The notes under the pieces were generated by a model that worked only from the letters and a program-made list of their open reading frames with translations, was not told the DNA's origin and searched no databases. Shown here piece after piece: positions 10,882-22,102 of a stretch of DNA of 64,000 bases (position 1 is its first letter; every line of letters starts with the position of its first letter). The stretch spans positions 6,395,501 to 6,459,500 of the forward strand of contig JANUWF010001176.1 in NCBI GenBank assembly GCA_026120185.1. Reading direction: 5' to 3'. This stretch comes from Voacanga thouarsii (taxonomy: Eukaryota > Streptophyta > Magnoliopsida > Gentianales > Apocynaceae). The position numbers and the translations under genes were made by a program.

Positions 10882-12897
10882 TGATGGGAAGGAAAAACAG
10901 GGGAGCATGCTCACGGGAAAAAAAACAGAGAGAAAAAAAACAAGCCTTAATGGCAGCACAGAAGCGTTAAGATCATACATTTGCGTGCTTTCACCCTACT
11001 AAGTTGAATAGGAGTGGATTAAATGACAGAAATAGCTTCGCCTTACCCACTTGAAGAAGCTTCCGATTGAACTCCCGCTAACCTCCTACTTCGCCTTGTT
11101 TGCATGAACGCCAAACTTTTCAGCTCTTAGAATATGCCACTGCCCAACTTCTTGTCGGTGAACACAACAGTGAAGAAGGGTGGTCTCTAATCTCCTTGGT
11201 TCTCTTGCTATTGATTAGCAAAACTCCAAGGAGAAAACAAGAGAATGAAGGAGACGTGAGAGAGGGAGAGCTGCGTAAGAGAGAGATTAGTGAGGGAGAT
11301 TATAGTTATTTTTTTCCACCAGAGACTTATTTATTGTTAGCCAAAAACTAGGTCTCAAATATCTGATAAACATATCCCCCGAGATATCATATTTCAAACA
11401 CCCGGATGTTTTCCTCAGAATAAGTTTGGCTTAACCCTAAACTCATCTGAACCGTATCTGGAAGAAACCCTACGGTCCAAGCTATTGGGTTGAAATAATA
11501 TTTATTATTTTTCTTGGGCCCAAAAGGTCCAAAATAATAAACATTAATTATTTATTTCCTGGGCTTATAGAAATAACCCAATAAATAATTAATGCGCCTA
11601 AATGAACCAAAATAATTAAACTTTAATTATTTATTTCTTGGGCTTATATAAATAACCCAATAAATAATTAAGCATTAATTATTTTCCCCTAGTATAAGCC
11701 CAGGTTAATTTCCTAATTATTCAAACTGAACCTAGGCCCTGAATAATTAATTAACCAATTAAACCAGATAATTAATTTCTCTCAACTCCTTTTTTTATTT
11801 TATTTATTTATTTTATTCCAGTTTAATAATAAATTAGACATCCTGAATAAAATAAAATAAAATAAAATAAAATCCTCTTGAACTGAGACCAATTCCTCAA
11901 CCCAAAATCAATTAGGACTTACGGGCTATTCTGAGGACCAAAAAGACACATCGTCTTGGCTGCTAAAATGACCAAAATATAAATAGCTATATTTTGCATT
12001 TTAAATATTTCCTAATATTACCATAAAGAAATATTAATCCCAAGGACAATGCTGCATTAGCAAAGTCTCCGACCTACAGGTGAAATGACTAAAATACCCC
12101 TCTACACATCGCCGTACATTTAGAGAGGAAGAAGTGTACTAACACCCCTCTAAATGACATCTACCATCCTTAGGCTTCTAGTCCAATGATCCACGACTTC
12201 CTGGAGTGTTTTCACTTTCCAATGGAGCTATCCTAAAGCAAACATCCGAGTTATGTTTCCCAGGGCCCTGGACATTTTAGATTATTCGGATAACCACAAA
12301 GGGTGATATAGTGTAGAAACTATCTTGTACGAGTCTATCTTAACTAACCAGTTACATATACCCAATACACAAGTATATTGGTTCTACTATAGATCTTCAA
12401 CTATAGCATATCAAAACATATGCTTCTAGCTTCGTCAGACCACCAACTCATACTCAAGTCATAGAGTATTAGTCCACGCTGTAGCGGTAGTAGTCTAGGT
12501 TTCTATCATATAGTACTTTTAGAAACCACTACTACAGGTCATGTCCTACGTATTCGAAATACGCTTATGTTATAAATTGAGTGGACTACTCACTGGCTAA
12601 AGGTAAGCCACTCCCTATTTGGAATTCATAACATAATAACCTAAACATGATGAGATTCTCATTCTCATCAATAGGTTAAAAACAAATATTTATGTGTTAA
12701 ATAACCCGTGATCCATACCTTACTATGAAATAACACCATTCACATGGATCACTTATTTAAACACAATGGTTCATCACCAAACGAAATTGTGCACAAACAA
12801 AAAATAAATTCACAAACAATTTCTAAAAATAAATTCTTTCATTAAAATATTCAATTTTACATTAGAAACCTAGTCTAAGAGGGCATACAATCCAACA
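10882..12897 (-). repeat. 5' LTR of B
   Basis: This 2016-bp LTR on the minus strand starts TGTTGGATTG at 12897 and ends at 10882. It is the partner of 3154-5153. Relative to that copy it has a small internal duplication near 12790-12830 and a short deletion near 11975. Confidence 0.92.
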
Positions 12898-12902
12898 GAT
12901 TG

Positions 12903-13454
12903 TTTGTTAAATGAGAATGAAAAGATGTTGAGTAAGAACAAAAGGTCTCTTGAGTCACACATATGTGCTATTATGGAAAAGGATGCGATCATGACTACTT
13001 TACAATATGTATCTCTAGAAAATGGATGTTTATATGATAGAATTCATTCTATTGAAAGTATGGTTAGCATTTTTTATGATATGAAAAATAGAGTCAATAA
13101 CCTTACCACATGTATTGAAAAACTTACAAATAGCAAAAATAACCTGGAAAAATTACTTGGGAATCAACATCAAGTTAGAAATCGAAACGGCTTAGGATAT
13201 AGACATGAGAATAAGGACAAAATTCACAAGGCTCGATTTGTAAAAGCTGCCTCATGCTACACGACACACAAAGCATGCACATATTGTGAAAAATCGGACA
13301 CATAGCATCGAGGTGTCTTATTAAGATAAAAGTGGAATCTTGTGGAATAACTTTTTGGAAACTTAAAGGAAACACTACTAACCCCCATGGACCTAAGAAA
13401 ATATGGGTACTAAAAATCACTCCGCTTTCTCAGGTATAGGCACATTCATTGGAG
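12903..13454 (+). pseudogene. gag of A, C-terminal part
   Basis: This resumes the Gag frame of A after element B. It is rich in Lys, Asn and Glu and looks helical/coiled coil (MLNENEKMLSKNKRSLESHI..., then a Leu/Ile heptad-like ENGCLYDRIHSIESMVSIF). It ends with a second Cys/His cluster, CTYCEKSDT (about 13282-13305), followed by frameshifts. The equivalent in C spans about 38996-38560 on the minus strand and keeps the same order, including a CTYCEKSGH-like cluster. A second Cys cluster before the protease is usual in Sirevirus-type Gag. The frame stops at 13303-13305 and is degraded up to the protease. Confidence 0.8.
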
Positions 13455-13850
13455 AAAATGAACTTCACCAAGTGGTTCTTGGACAGCGATTGTTCAAGAC
13501 ATATGACTAGAAATGCAGCCGTGTTAGAAGATGTGCAAACCACAAATGAAGGATTCGTTACCTTTGGAGACAAAAAGAAAGGAAAAATTTCTTGGCATAG
13601 GTAACATTGGTAAAGGTTCCTCAACCATTATAAAACAAATATTACTAATTGATGAGCTGAAATATAATTTGTTTAACTTCAGCTAACTATGTGACAACGA
13701 TTGTAAAGTCATTTTTTAAAAGGATTCTTGCTATATCATGGATAGCTCAAATTTTGAAACAATCGAGTTGAAAATGTATATGTATTCTATTTAAATGGCC
13801 TTATAACTCTTGGTATTAGATGTCTCTCCGTACATGACAATGATGGCTAC
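13455..13850 (+). pseudogene. Protease region of A pol
   Basis: At about 13470-13505 the frame reads MNFTKWFLDSDCSRHMT; the protease triplet D-S-G has become D-S-D. It continues with FVTFGDKKKGKI, then a one-base frameshift in the AAAATTTC run near 13590, and GKGSSTIIKQILLIDELKYNL. Further shifts follow at about 13680 and 13760. The copy in C (38437-38015, minus) is uninterrupted but reads LESGCSRYMTGD, so its catalytic Asp is Glu. Neither copy should cleave Gag-Pol. Confidence 0.82.
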
Positions 13851-15095
13851 CTTTGGCAAAGAAGATTAGGTCATGTATATTTTGATTTACTAAACAAACT
13901 ATCTTTAAAAGAGCTTGTTAGGGGATTGCCCAAACTGAAGTTTGATAAAAGCAAAATTTGTTATGCATGCCAATTTGGAAAACAAATTAAAAATTCCATT
14001 AAACCCAAGATAATGATTTCAACCTTAAAACCTCTTAAATTAATTCATATGGATTTGTTTGGACCAATGAGGACTGTTAGCCTTGGTGGTAAAAAGTATG
14101 CATATGTGCTAATTGATGATTTCTCCAAATTTACTTGGACTTTATTTCTTGGACACAAGGATGAAGACTTTTCTGAATTTTCAAAACTGATCAAACGTGT
14201 CCAAAACTCTATTAGATGCAAACTGATTTCTATTAGAAGTGATAATAGTAGAGAATTTTGCAACAATGAATTTACACACTTTTGTGATGAGAATAGAGTA
14301 TTTCACAATTTTTTAGCAGCAAAAACACCTTAACAAAATGGTGTTGTTGAGAGAAAAAATTGAACTTTACAAGAAATGGCTAGATCCATGATTTGTGAAA
14401 ACGCCTTTCCAAAATACTTTTGGGCTGAAGCTGTTAATACAGCTTGCTATATTATAAACCGAGTAATGTTAAGACTGTTTTTGAGAAAAACACCATTTGA
14501 ACTTATGTTTGACAAAACTCCATCAATCTCCTATTTTAAAGTGTTTGGCTGTAAATGTTTTGTCCTTAATACCCGAGACAATCTTGGAAAATTTGATAGC
14601 AACTCCGATAAGGCTATATTTCTTGGATACTCTTTTAATAAAAAGGCATATAGAATGTACAATAAAAGAACTCTATGTGTGGAAGAATTCGTATATATTG
14701 TGTTTGATGAATCTAACATTTATACTCCAATGAAAGATGATGATGATGTAGGAGATTCAAAGGAAGTAAGAAAAGACCAACTCAAAGCTCTACCGCTAGA
14801 TACTCATGCAAAAGAAGAAGAAATTGAAGAACAACAAATTGAACAAGAAAGGCAACAAACTGAGGAGTCCACGGATCAACCATTACCAAAGGATTGGAAA
14901 TACAAAATCGATCATCCCAAAGAACAAAGCATTAATGATCCAAACTATGGAGTTAAAACTAGACGGTATTTCATTGATAACTTTGCTCTTCTCTCAAGTA
15001 TAGAACCTAACTATATTGATGTAGCATTGCATGATGAATTTTGGATAATTGATATGCAAGAAGAACTAAATCAATTTGAAAGAAATCAAGTTTAG
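13851..15095 (+). pseudogene. Integrase of A pol
   Basis: The pre-integrase zinc region is at 13851-13990 (YLWQRRLGHV, then CYACQFGKQ; the first His of HHCC is Gln). The catalytic core follows: HMDLFGPMRTVSLGG with the first Asp, IDDFSKFTWT, ISIRSDNSREF with the second Asp, and QNGVVERKN with the Glu. A stop (14331) lies just before QNG and another at about 14361. WAEAVNTACYIINRVM, YFKVFGCKCFVLN and FLGYS form the C-terminal part, followed by an acidic Gln-rich linker (EEEIEEQQIEQERQQ) up to 15095. All three catalytic residues remain, but the stops separate them. Confidence 0.9.
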
Positions 15096-15781
15096 AAACT
15101 TATCCCTAGACCACTTGATCATCTGGTTATTGGTACCAAGTAGGTATTTAGAAATAAACTTGATGAAAACGGAGCTTTCATTAGAAATAAAGCTAGGCTG
15201 GTCACCCAAGGATTTAATCAAGAAGATGGCATTGATAATGATGAGACATTTACTCCCGTTGCTAGACTAGAATATATAAGAATGCTTCTTTCTTTTACTT
15301 TCTTAAAAAAATTCATGCTCTATTAAATGGATGTTAAGAGTGCGTTCCTAAATGGTTTTATTGAGGAGGAGGTATATGTAGAATAACCTCCTGATTTTAT
15401 TCATGAGCACTTTCCAAATCATGTTTTCAAACTTTCCAAGGCTCTTTATGGGTTAAAACAAGCTCCACGAGCTTGGTATGAGAGACTTAGTGAATTCTTG
15501 ATTTCAAATAGTTTTTCAAGAGGCTTGATCGATACCACTTTGTTTATCAAATCTAATAAATCTGGTGATCTACTCATTGTTCAAATTTATGTTGATGACA
15601 TCATTTTTTGTGCTACTAATGACTCTTTGTGCAAGATATTTGCTAAGGCAATGCAGCAAGAATTCGAAATGTGCATAATAGGAGAACTAAACTTCTTCCT
15701 CAGACTACAAATTAAGCAAACCAAGGATAGAATCTTCATAAATCAAGTTAGTATGCCAAGGAGTTTCTCAAAAAGTTTGGT
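15096..15781 (+). pseudogene. Reverse transcriptase of A pol
   Basis: This is an RVT_2-type copia RT. In order: VFRNKLDENGAFIRNKARLV, QGFNQEDGIDNDETF, a TPVARLEYIRMLLSF box, MDVKSAFLNGFIEEEVYV, LSKALYGLKQAPRAWYERLS and the catalytic QIYVDDIIFCATND, with YVDD intact. Stops are at about 15093, 15141, 15324 and 15384, and the frame shifts at about 15783 into the RNase H segment. It would copy the element RNA into cDNA in the cytoplasmic particle. Confidence 0.9.
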
Positions 15782-16498
15782 ATGAACGAAGCCAAAGAAA
15801 TCTGCATACCTATGATTACTTCTATAAAATTTGACAAAGATGAAAATGGTAAGAAGATAGATGAACATAAGTATAGACGTATGATTGGAAGCTTACTCTA
15901 TCTCACCGCTAGCCAATATGATATTATGTTTTCAGTTTGTCTTTATGCCCAGTTTCAATCATGTCCAAAGGAATCTCACCTATGTGCAGTAAAACACATT
16001 CTTCGATATCTAATCGGCACACATGATTATGGCTTATGGTATCCTCGCACTAATAAATTTGATCTTATAGGATACACTGATGCGAATTATGTAGGCTGCA
16101 AAGTGGAAAGAAAAAGTACAAGTGGTCATTGTCAATTTCTTGAACACTCTCGAGTGTCATGGCACAGCAAAAAGTAAGCATGTGTATCCTTATCCACAAC
16201 CGAGGCCGAATATATTGCAACTGGCAGTTGTTATGCACAAATCTTGTGGTTGAAAAATACATTACTTAATTTTTGTCATAACTTTAATTGTATACCTATA
16301 TTATGTGACAATACAAGTGCTATCAATCTAACTAAAAATCTTGTTCATCATTTTATCCGTGATCATGTGCTGAAAGGCGATGTGTGTGTTGAATATATTT
16401 CAACTGATGAACAACTCATTGACATCTTTACAAAACCTCTGGCTGAAGAAAGATTCAACAATATGAGAAGAGGTTTGGGAATTACAAAAATCACATGA
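15782..16498 (+). pseudogene. RNase H of A pol
   Basis: The segment starts inside the RT thumb (NEAKEICIPMITSIKFD...) and includes YRRMIGSLLYLTASQYDIMFSV, the copia RT/RNase H hinge. It continues with IGYTDANYVGC, RKSTSGHCQFL, a stop at 16175, STTEAEYIATGSCYAQ, LCDNTSAINLTKN, and the terminal TDEQLIDIFTKPLAEERFN. The stop TGA follows GLGITKIT at 16496-16498. A deletion after 'NLVHH' has removed the TKHIEVK stretch that C still has. The catalytic acidic residues are still encoded. Confidence 0.88.
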
Positions 16499-16984
16499 CT
16501 GACTTGTTTGCACAAGTTTTCTTTATTTTGCAGAATTATTGAAGATAAAGATTTTAGACACAGTGTTTGAGTCCAAAACCCACCAACAAAGATTTCAAAC
16601 ACAGTATTTGAGTCCAAAACCAACCTCCAAAACTCATCCCTGAAGAAGTTCCATTTGGATGTATATTTCAGATCAGGCCTGAATCCAAAATGGAATCATC
16701 TTTGATGCTTTATATTTTCCTTTTAAAATAACTGCTTCCATATTTTCATATTTAAATTTCAAAATACTTGCGCTTTTCTCAACATAGCTTTTTGAAATCT
16801 CTGAGTATAGTGGCTTTTTCAATGTACTTTCTATCGTAACTTTCTAGGTATTCACAAAGGACTTTCCTTTCCTTCTCTCTCCCAAACTCTGTAGCCGACG
16901 ATTCCTCACTCCATCGTCCTCAGAATTCTCTGAGTTCTTCCTCTTTGAACAACCGAGTATCAAAGCCCTCATTTTCTCAACAAA
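16499..16984 (+). other. Spacer between pol and env-like frame of A
   Basis: No gene is visible. A roughly 45-base unit is tandemly duplicated at about 16553-16625: each copy contains CACAGTxTTTGAGTCCAAAAC. TCCAAAA words recur here as in the LTR. The region 16860-16980 is pyrimidine-rich (ccttctctctcccaaactct) just before the next ATG and could hold a splice acceptor for a subgenomic message; that is inference. Confidence 0.6.
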
Positions 16985-18528
16985 ATGGCAAAAACGAAAT
17001 CAGCCACATCGAAACCAAACAAGGTACAAAAAGCTTTTCCCAAGACAAAGAAGAAGCCTTCAGCAACAAACAAAGGGAAAGAAACTGCACCAGATTTCTC
17101 GGCCTCCCATTATGATTCCTCAAAATCATCATCGAAACAAGAGAGTTCTGAGACTAAGGTACTTCGATTTATAGATTCAAAAAGTGAGTTTGATTATAAT
17201 AATTAGGTCTCAAGAAATAGAACTGTAATTATTGGGTATCAAGTTAATCCATTGTCTTTCTTGAATTTCTCCAATGTGTTGAATATGTTTGAGTCCTTTA
17301 GTTGGGGTAGTTTACTGCCTGCTGATAAAAAATTGTTTACCCCACTCATTTGGGAATTCTACGCTATTCTGAGGAAAGGTCGTCTTGAGGAAACCGAGAG
17401 AGGGTTTATGATTCGATGGTATACTTCTAGAGTTGGGGGGAAGAATATTGAGTTTGACCATCGTTTGCTAAACAGAATGTGTGAAGTAAGAGATGAAGGG
17501 ATTCAATATTTTGAACTGAATAATTTTTTAGAGAAAAATGACATGTTTGAGTTAAAGAAATTTGAAGAAATGTTTGCTGGTGGAAAGAGTTTCAAGAATT
17601 CCAGTAACAGAAACACCAAATGGCTAAATGGAGAAGGTAGAATCTTACACCATATGGTCTCTACCATGGTAGTGTCAAGTTTTGGTCATAAAACCTCCAT
17701 TAACATAATGCAGATGGTGATTATCTTAGCCTTGGCTTAAGGAAGGCATATAAGTTTTGGGTTCTTGGCTACTAAGTTATATTGTAATTAAGAAATACTT
17801 CTAGCAAGTCCTTGCTGTATGGAAATCTGTTAACAAAAGTCTTTAGATACTTTGATGTTGATTTAAATTCAATCCCTTGTGCGCCATCAAAAATGAATAT
17901 ATATAGCTTTGAGTCATTTGAGCGCATGGGATATGTGAGGATGGAAAATGAATGGAAGTTGCTCCGTGACACAGATAGTGAGGAAAGAGAAAGATTGTTG
18001 AAAGTAAAAGCAGAAGGAAAGAATGCCCCTTCTGTTGGAGCCAAAAGAAAAAGTGAGGTAGAACCTCAAGAAGCATCCTCTGCTAAAGGGAAAGAACAAG
18101 CTCAGGGTAAAGGATTATCTGAAAGTATATTGGATGTCATCAAATCTCTAGCTGTTAAATTAGATGGTCTTAGCTTAGAAATCCAAACTCTTAGAAATAT
18201 ACTAACTGCAGTGGAGAAGAAGGCAAAAATAGATGAACTGGTGTTTGCTCCTGCAGCACCTACTCCAGTAAAAGAAACAGTAGAAGGAACAGTCACTGAG
18301 GAAGAAACTAGAAAAGAACAGCTTACTGGGGAAGTGATAGTTACTGAACAAGAAAAAGAAAAATCCCCGCCTCAGAAAGCTATAGCACCCCCTGCCTCCT
18401 TTCAACCTTGTGTCTCATCTGGGAAGAGACAGAAATATATTGTGGTTAATAAAAAATCAAGTAGGATTGCTAGTCAACACTCTCAAAAAGGTGTAAGGTC
18501 AAAGATTGAAACAGTTCACATCTCCTGA
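16985..18528 (+). pseudogene. Sirevirus env-like / 'plant transposon protein' frame of A
   Basis: This is a third reading frame after pol. ATG 16985 opens a Lys/Ser-rich N-terminus (MAKTKSATSKPNKVQKAFPK...). After a stop at 17204 it continues with FESFSWGSLLPADKK, LIWEFYAILRKG, then RWYTSRVGGKNIEFDHRLLN, which resembles the VRGKxIxFxxxxIN core of the 'putative plant transposon protein' domain common in retroelement env-like ORFs. Another stop (17738) and a frameshift near 17785 follow; then NIYSFESFERMGYVRMENEW, a predicted coiled coil (VIKSLAVKLDGLSLEIQTL) and a Glu/Lys/Pro-rich tail ending ...KKSSRIASQHSQ. No signal peptide or membrane segment is visible, so an envelope role is not supported by the sequence itself. 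C has a parallel copy. Confidence 0.82.
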
Positions 18529-19957
18529 GTGACCAGATTAGCAGAATGCATTCTAGCTAACCTCTACCCCGATTAGCAGAATGCACATCTCACTGCTATC
18601 TTGAACAATTCTAAATTTCTTTTTTTTCATCCGAACAATTTATTTTCTGTCTTTAAATAAGTCTATTTTCTTAACTTATGAATGCTTCAAATCTATATAT
18701 ATCATGCTTCCTGTTTCATTTATGTTATTCCTCTTTTTGATTGACGACAAAAGGGGAGAAAACTGACTGATATTCATTGGATTGTGATTGTTATATGATT
18801 AGATTAATTGTGTTTATACCTGTCTGTGATGATTGGGCAATGTTGGGATAAGTTTCTACTTATGATTGTGAGTGTGCTGGCTCCACTGACTGTGCTGTGA
18901 TTATTCTACTGATCAGAAATGAATGAAAATTTCATTTGATCATCTATGTGGTAGTGTGTTATGCTCTCTGTGGCTAATTGTTAATAATGCACTGGTGAAT
19001 AACTACTTGACAGTCTACTTGTCAGTCCTTGAGTAGTAAACTAACATGAGGGAAACTTTGTGCTATGAATTGATATTCTGCACTAACATGTTAACTCTGA
19101 ATATAGCTAAGGCCTTTAAATTCTTTCTATGAAATTCATAATAAGTTTTGGATGAACTGCTTGATACGAAAATTTATCATTTGTGATCTCAATTTGCTGA
19201 TGTCTAAAAAGGACACCAGTTTGGTATCCTGAATATCATTCAAAAGTACTCTCTTTAGGAATAAAGGTATCTTTGAGAATAGAGTTATTGGTAAAATTAT
19301 TTTTAAGTTATTAATATCAAACAATTAGATAGCCTCCTTAATGATCAAAACTCTTTGAGAAAACCAGGACTGATCAAAATTCTAAAAATCCATTATCTCC
19401 TGCATTATGACAGGGGGAGTTTTGGACTCATATTTTTCTTGATCCAAAAGTCCAGTCCAAAAATGTATTCCTCTAAACCTACATGCCTTTTGAACACACC
19501 TTTTGGACATCCAAAACTCAAATTCCAAAAAGTTTCATACTCACCTTCACCAAGTTTTGGACGTCCATTTTGGATGTACAAAACTGACTCCAGTTTTCTC
19601 TCATAATTTACAAATATTCATATATGCACTTATTAAGGGTTAGCATCTCATCTCATGACTTATTTTCTATAACTCTCTTCTATACATATTTATAAAATCA
19701 TTGAATAGTTATTTCTTTAAGGAATAACCGTATGACGGAAGGAATGAGGATATAGAGGTAGGTTGGATTATAGGCTCATTGAGCCATGCCTGTGAGTATA
19801 TGCATTAATTTTCTATCTTGTTCTCATAAGCACTCTTTGAGTCCTATAATGAGAGATTGCATTTCAATGAAAAATATTCTTATTTCTCTCAGTTTAACAG
19901 TTCATATTTTACATATCATTATTTTTATATCACAATCCCATCAAATTTTGTCATCAC
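18529..19957 (+). other. 3' non-coding region of A with internal purine tracts
   Basis: No gene. GACGACAAAAGGGGAGAAAA at about 18744-18763 and GACAGGGGGAGTTTTGG at about 19408-19424 are polypurine-like tracts well before the main one. Sireviruses are known for such additional tracts. Between 19425 and 19600 TCCAAAA/TTTTGGA words recur in both orientations, as in the LTR. The rest is AT-rich text shared with element C. Confidence 0.65.
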
Positions 19958-19973
19958 TCAAAAAGGGGGAGAT
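19958..19973 (+). other. Main polypurine tract of A
   Basis: CTCAAAAAGGGGGAGAT ends directly at the TG of the 3' LTR. The reverse complement is conserved before the C LTR at 29274-29289. Confidence 0.88.
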
Positions 19974-21166
19974 TGTTAGCCCTAGGGGCATTCTCCTATG
20001 TTTTGACTTATGACAAATATTGATGAGAACTAACTTGTATGATCCATATATGAAAGGACATGTTTGACCTCAGTTCTTCTAAGGCATGCAAATAAGATTG
20101 CTAAGCACTTCTTGAGCAGTGGAATCCAAGAATGGGTGATCAAGTAGATGTCCAAACTTAAAAGATTGCATACCAAGAAGTCTTTGTGGAAGAACTTTAG
20201 ACTATGAATTGTTGTTAAGGTATTTCTTGTAAATTCCTATGTCTCTTTACCTTATAATTCAATTTATTTCTACCTTGAAGCACACAAACAAAAAGATTTC
20301 AAAGTTTTAAATCTCAGAATTTTGGATTGAGTAGTTTGGATGATTTTGCATCCAAAAGATTTGTCCAAAATCCCGTAAACAGTGTCAAATCATTTCTGCT
20401 GAAAAAAGTGTCATTTTAGACTTACCTTTTAGATGCACCTTCGTTCGAAACATGAGTCCAAAACGTGGGTAAATTTGAAAGTGAAAAATAGTCGTTTTAT
20501 TCTGTTGGTACTTCACTTTATGTCTCTATATAAGGCTTTTAAACTCGATTTGACTGTAGATTTTTGCTCCATCTTTCCAAGAAACACTCTTGCTCTTTAG
20601 TAAATAAAAATCTCCTTTATCAAAATGCTTCAAAGTGAAATCAAATTGTGTCTTAAAGGTAAAAATGTTTATGCTTTTTCTTGGTGTACATCTGCTTAAA
20701 AAAGTGAGCCTTTACTGTTCCATTGATATTCAATCTCTTTTGTATACCAAGATTGTGGTGTAAAACCTATCTGGGGTGAGTCTTGATTTGTTGGTTGATT
20801 TAGAGGTTTTGAAAAACTAAGTGTGGTGATCCTCTCTTGTGTTTGGTACAGATTGATTTCATTAAGTTGAGTAAATGAAATCTGGTTGAAAATCCTTAAG
20901 TGTGAGATTAAGGTAGTGGATGTAGATCTTGGTAGATTGAACCACTATACATTTCATGTCTCATTTCTCTGCATATAGTATTAATTGCATTGTTCTTCTT
21001 ATCTCAGACTGAATCTGGATATTTCTCAAAGTTTCCTTGGATAGCTTTCTCTGTTGCCATGAAATTGGTCTAAGAAACTTGAAGAACATTTATATTCTGT
21101 AAAATAGATTTCTTAAAAAATTTAGTTTGCCAAAACCTTATTCACCCCCCCTTCTAAGGTTTTTCA
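19974..21166 (+). repeat. 3' LTR of A
   Basis: This 1193-bp LTR starts TGTTAGCCCTAGGGGC and ends TTTTTCA, then CATGT (the target duplication). It keeps the TG that the 5' copy lost. The TATA string recurs at about 20523-20534. Confidence 0.93.
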
Positions 21167-21171
21167 CATGT

Positions 21172-21472
21172 CTTTTCTCTTTATTCTTACTCATTGATAA
21201 TCCTTGTGACTTGTCTTGGTTGAACTTGATCTATTCTCTAGTCTATTATGTTAGTGTTTTATTTATATCTTCTTATTTTATTAGCTAAACAATAAAGATT
21301 TGGATAAAGTAAGGTGGGAGCCTAAATTCCTGTGGATTCGATATTTGCTATTCCATATACTATATAATGGGTTACTTGCTCATATGTGTGGTTTTAGTGG
21401 TTAGCATTTTAATTAAAACTTAATTGATTGTGAACTTTGTTGGTAATATTTTTTACACAAAAATGTGTATCA
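21172..21472 (+). mobile_element. Right part of Athila/Tat-type LTR E
   Basis: This continues bases 1-652 across element A. It contains 'cctgtggattcgatatttgc' (about 21331-21350), a hallmark of Athila/Tat LTR ends, and finishes in ATGTGTATCA at 21472. Directly after it, minus-strand copia integrase sequence (element D) begins, and no primer site follows, so E is a solo or truncated LTR inserted in D. The bases 21473-21477 (aagct) would be its target duplication; the other copy is outside the window. Confidence 0.5.
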
Positions 21473-21785
21473 AAGCTCTTAGTTCAAGTATTTATCTTCT
21501 TGGTCGGATTTTAGATTTTTAATACTTTTACCAAGTTATTTCTCTACTTCATTTTTGAAATTTTTGAACTTGTTAAAGGTATCAAATTTGTATTTCATTA
21601 AATACAAATACCTAAATCATAAATAATCATCGATAAAGTTTATGAAGTATTGGTAACCCCTTCTTACTTACAATACCATTAGTCCACATACATTAAGATA
21701 TATTAATTCTAACAATTGCTTAGCCCTTTCCCCCTTTTGGAAAAAGAAGATTTAGTCATTTACCAGGTAAAAAAGATGCACATGT
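21473..21785 (-). pseudogene. Integrase fragment of D
   Basis: On the minus strand from about 21665 it reads YFINFIDDYLRFRYLYLM, then FNKFKNFK, and near 21500 a SDQEDKYLN stretch in place of SDRGGEYLS. This is the copia integrase core up to the second catalytic Asp. Closer to 21785 the zinc-binding end (GKMTKSSFSKR-like) is recognisable. Stops and shifts are frequent. The two ends are cut by E (left) and F1 (right). Confidence 0.78.
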
Positions 21786-22032
21786 TGTGAAACCCCAGTC
21801 GGAACCAACCTTAGAGTAAGGGGGTTAGGATGCATATCATACTTAATTGCATGTTTAAATATATTTTTATATGATTTTATGTACTTTGATTTTGTGTTTT
21901 ATAGTCTATAGGGCTTGATTATGATTATTGGGTAAGAATGGCAAAATGGTAATTTCTGCTTGAGAAGGAAATAGGGAGATAGCTTGAGGATTAAATAGGA
22001 AAAATATTTTAGAGAGAAAATAAAAACAAGAG

Positions 22033-22102
22033 TTGTTGTGGTTTAGTGGTTAGAGCTTTGGAATTAATTCTTGAGGTCTTAGGTTCAAATTCCATCGTGG
22101 AG
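22033..22102 (+). other. tRNA-like / Pol III-type segment inside F1
   Basis: GTGGTTTAGTGGTTAGAGC resembles an A box and, about 35 bases later, TTAGGTTCAAATTCC resembles a B box. The spacing is as in a tRNA gene or tRNA-derived SINE head. I see no convincing cloverleaf with an acceptor stem or anticodon arm, so it is not called as a functional tRNA. It could be an old SINE insertion or an LTR component. Confidence 0.4.

Larger units (their letters stand above)
3154..12897 (-). mobile_element. Ty1/copia retrotransposon B (complete, Angela/BARE-like?)
   Basis: Two long terminal repeats of about 2.0 kb (3154-5153 and 10882-12897) flank a minus-strand gag-pol. The 5-bp target duplication GATTG (3149-3153 and 12898-12902) is perfect and lies in the gag of element A. 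On the minus strand the order is 5' LTR, primer site, a leader of about 1.8 kb, gag, protease, integrase, RT, RNase H, purine tract, 3' LTR. The 2-kb LTRs, long leader and single gag-pol frame recall the BARE-1/Angela group; that lineage call is inference. The first roughly 155 aligned LTR bases differ at about eleven sites by eye, so insertion is not very recent. Confidence 0.93.
653..21166 (+). mobile_element. Sirevirus-like Ty1/copia retrotransposon A (complete, nested)
   Basis: The element is bounded by LTRs 653-1850 and 19974-21166 and flanked by a perfect 5-bp duplication CATGT (648-652 and 21167-21171). Inside, in order, are a Met-tRNA-type primer binding site, gag with a CCHC knuckle, protease, integrase, reverse transcriptase and RNase H (the copia order), then an extra reading frame, and a polypurine tract directly before the 3' LTR. 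Element B (3154-12897) interrupts the end of gag; without it A is about 10.8 kb. The extra frame after pol and the GACAAAAGGGGAGAA-type purine tracts place it with SIRE/Sirevirus elements. All frames carry stops. The A/C pair share sequence from end to end, so they are one family. Confidence 0.93.

Noticed and set aside
16985..18528. A true retroviral envelope gene
   Set aside because: No signal peptide, cleavage site or transmembrane helix can be seen; only position resembles env.
22033..22102. Functional tRNA gene
   Set aside because: A and B box-like words exist, but no acceptor stem or clear anticodon arm can be paired.
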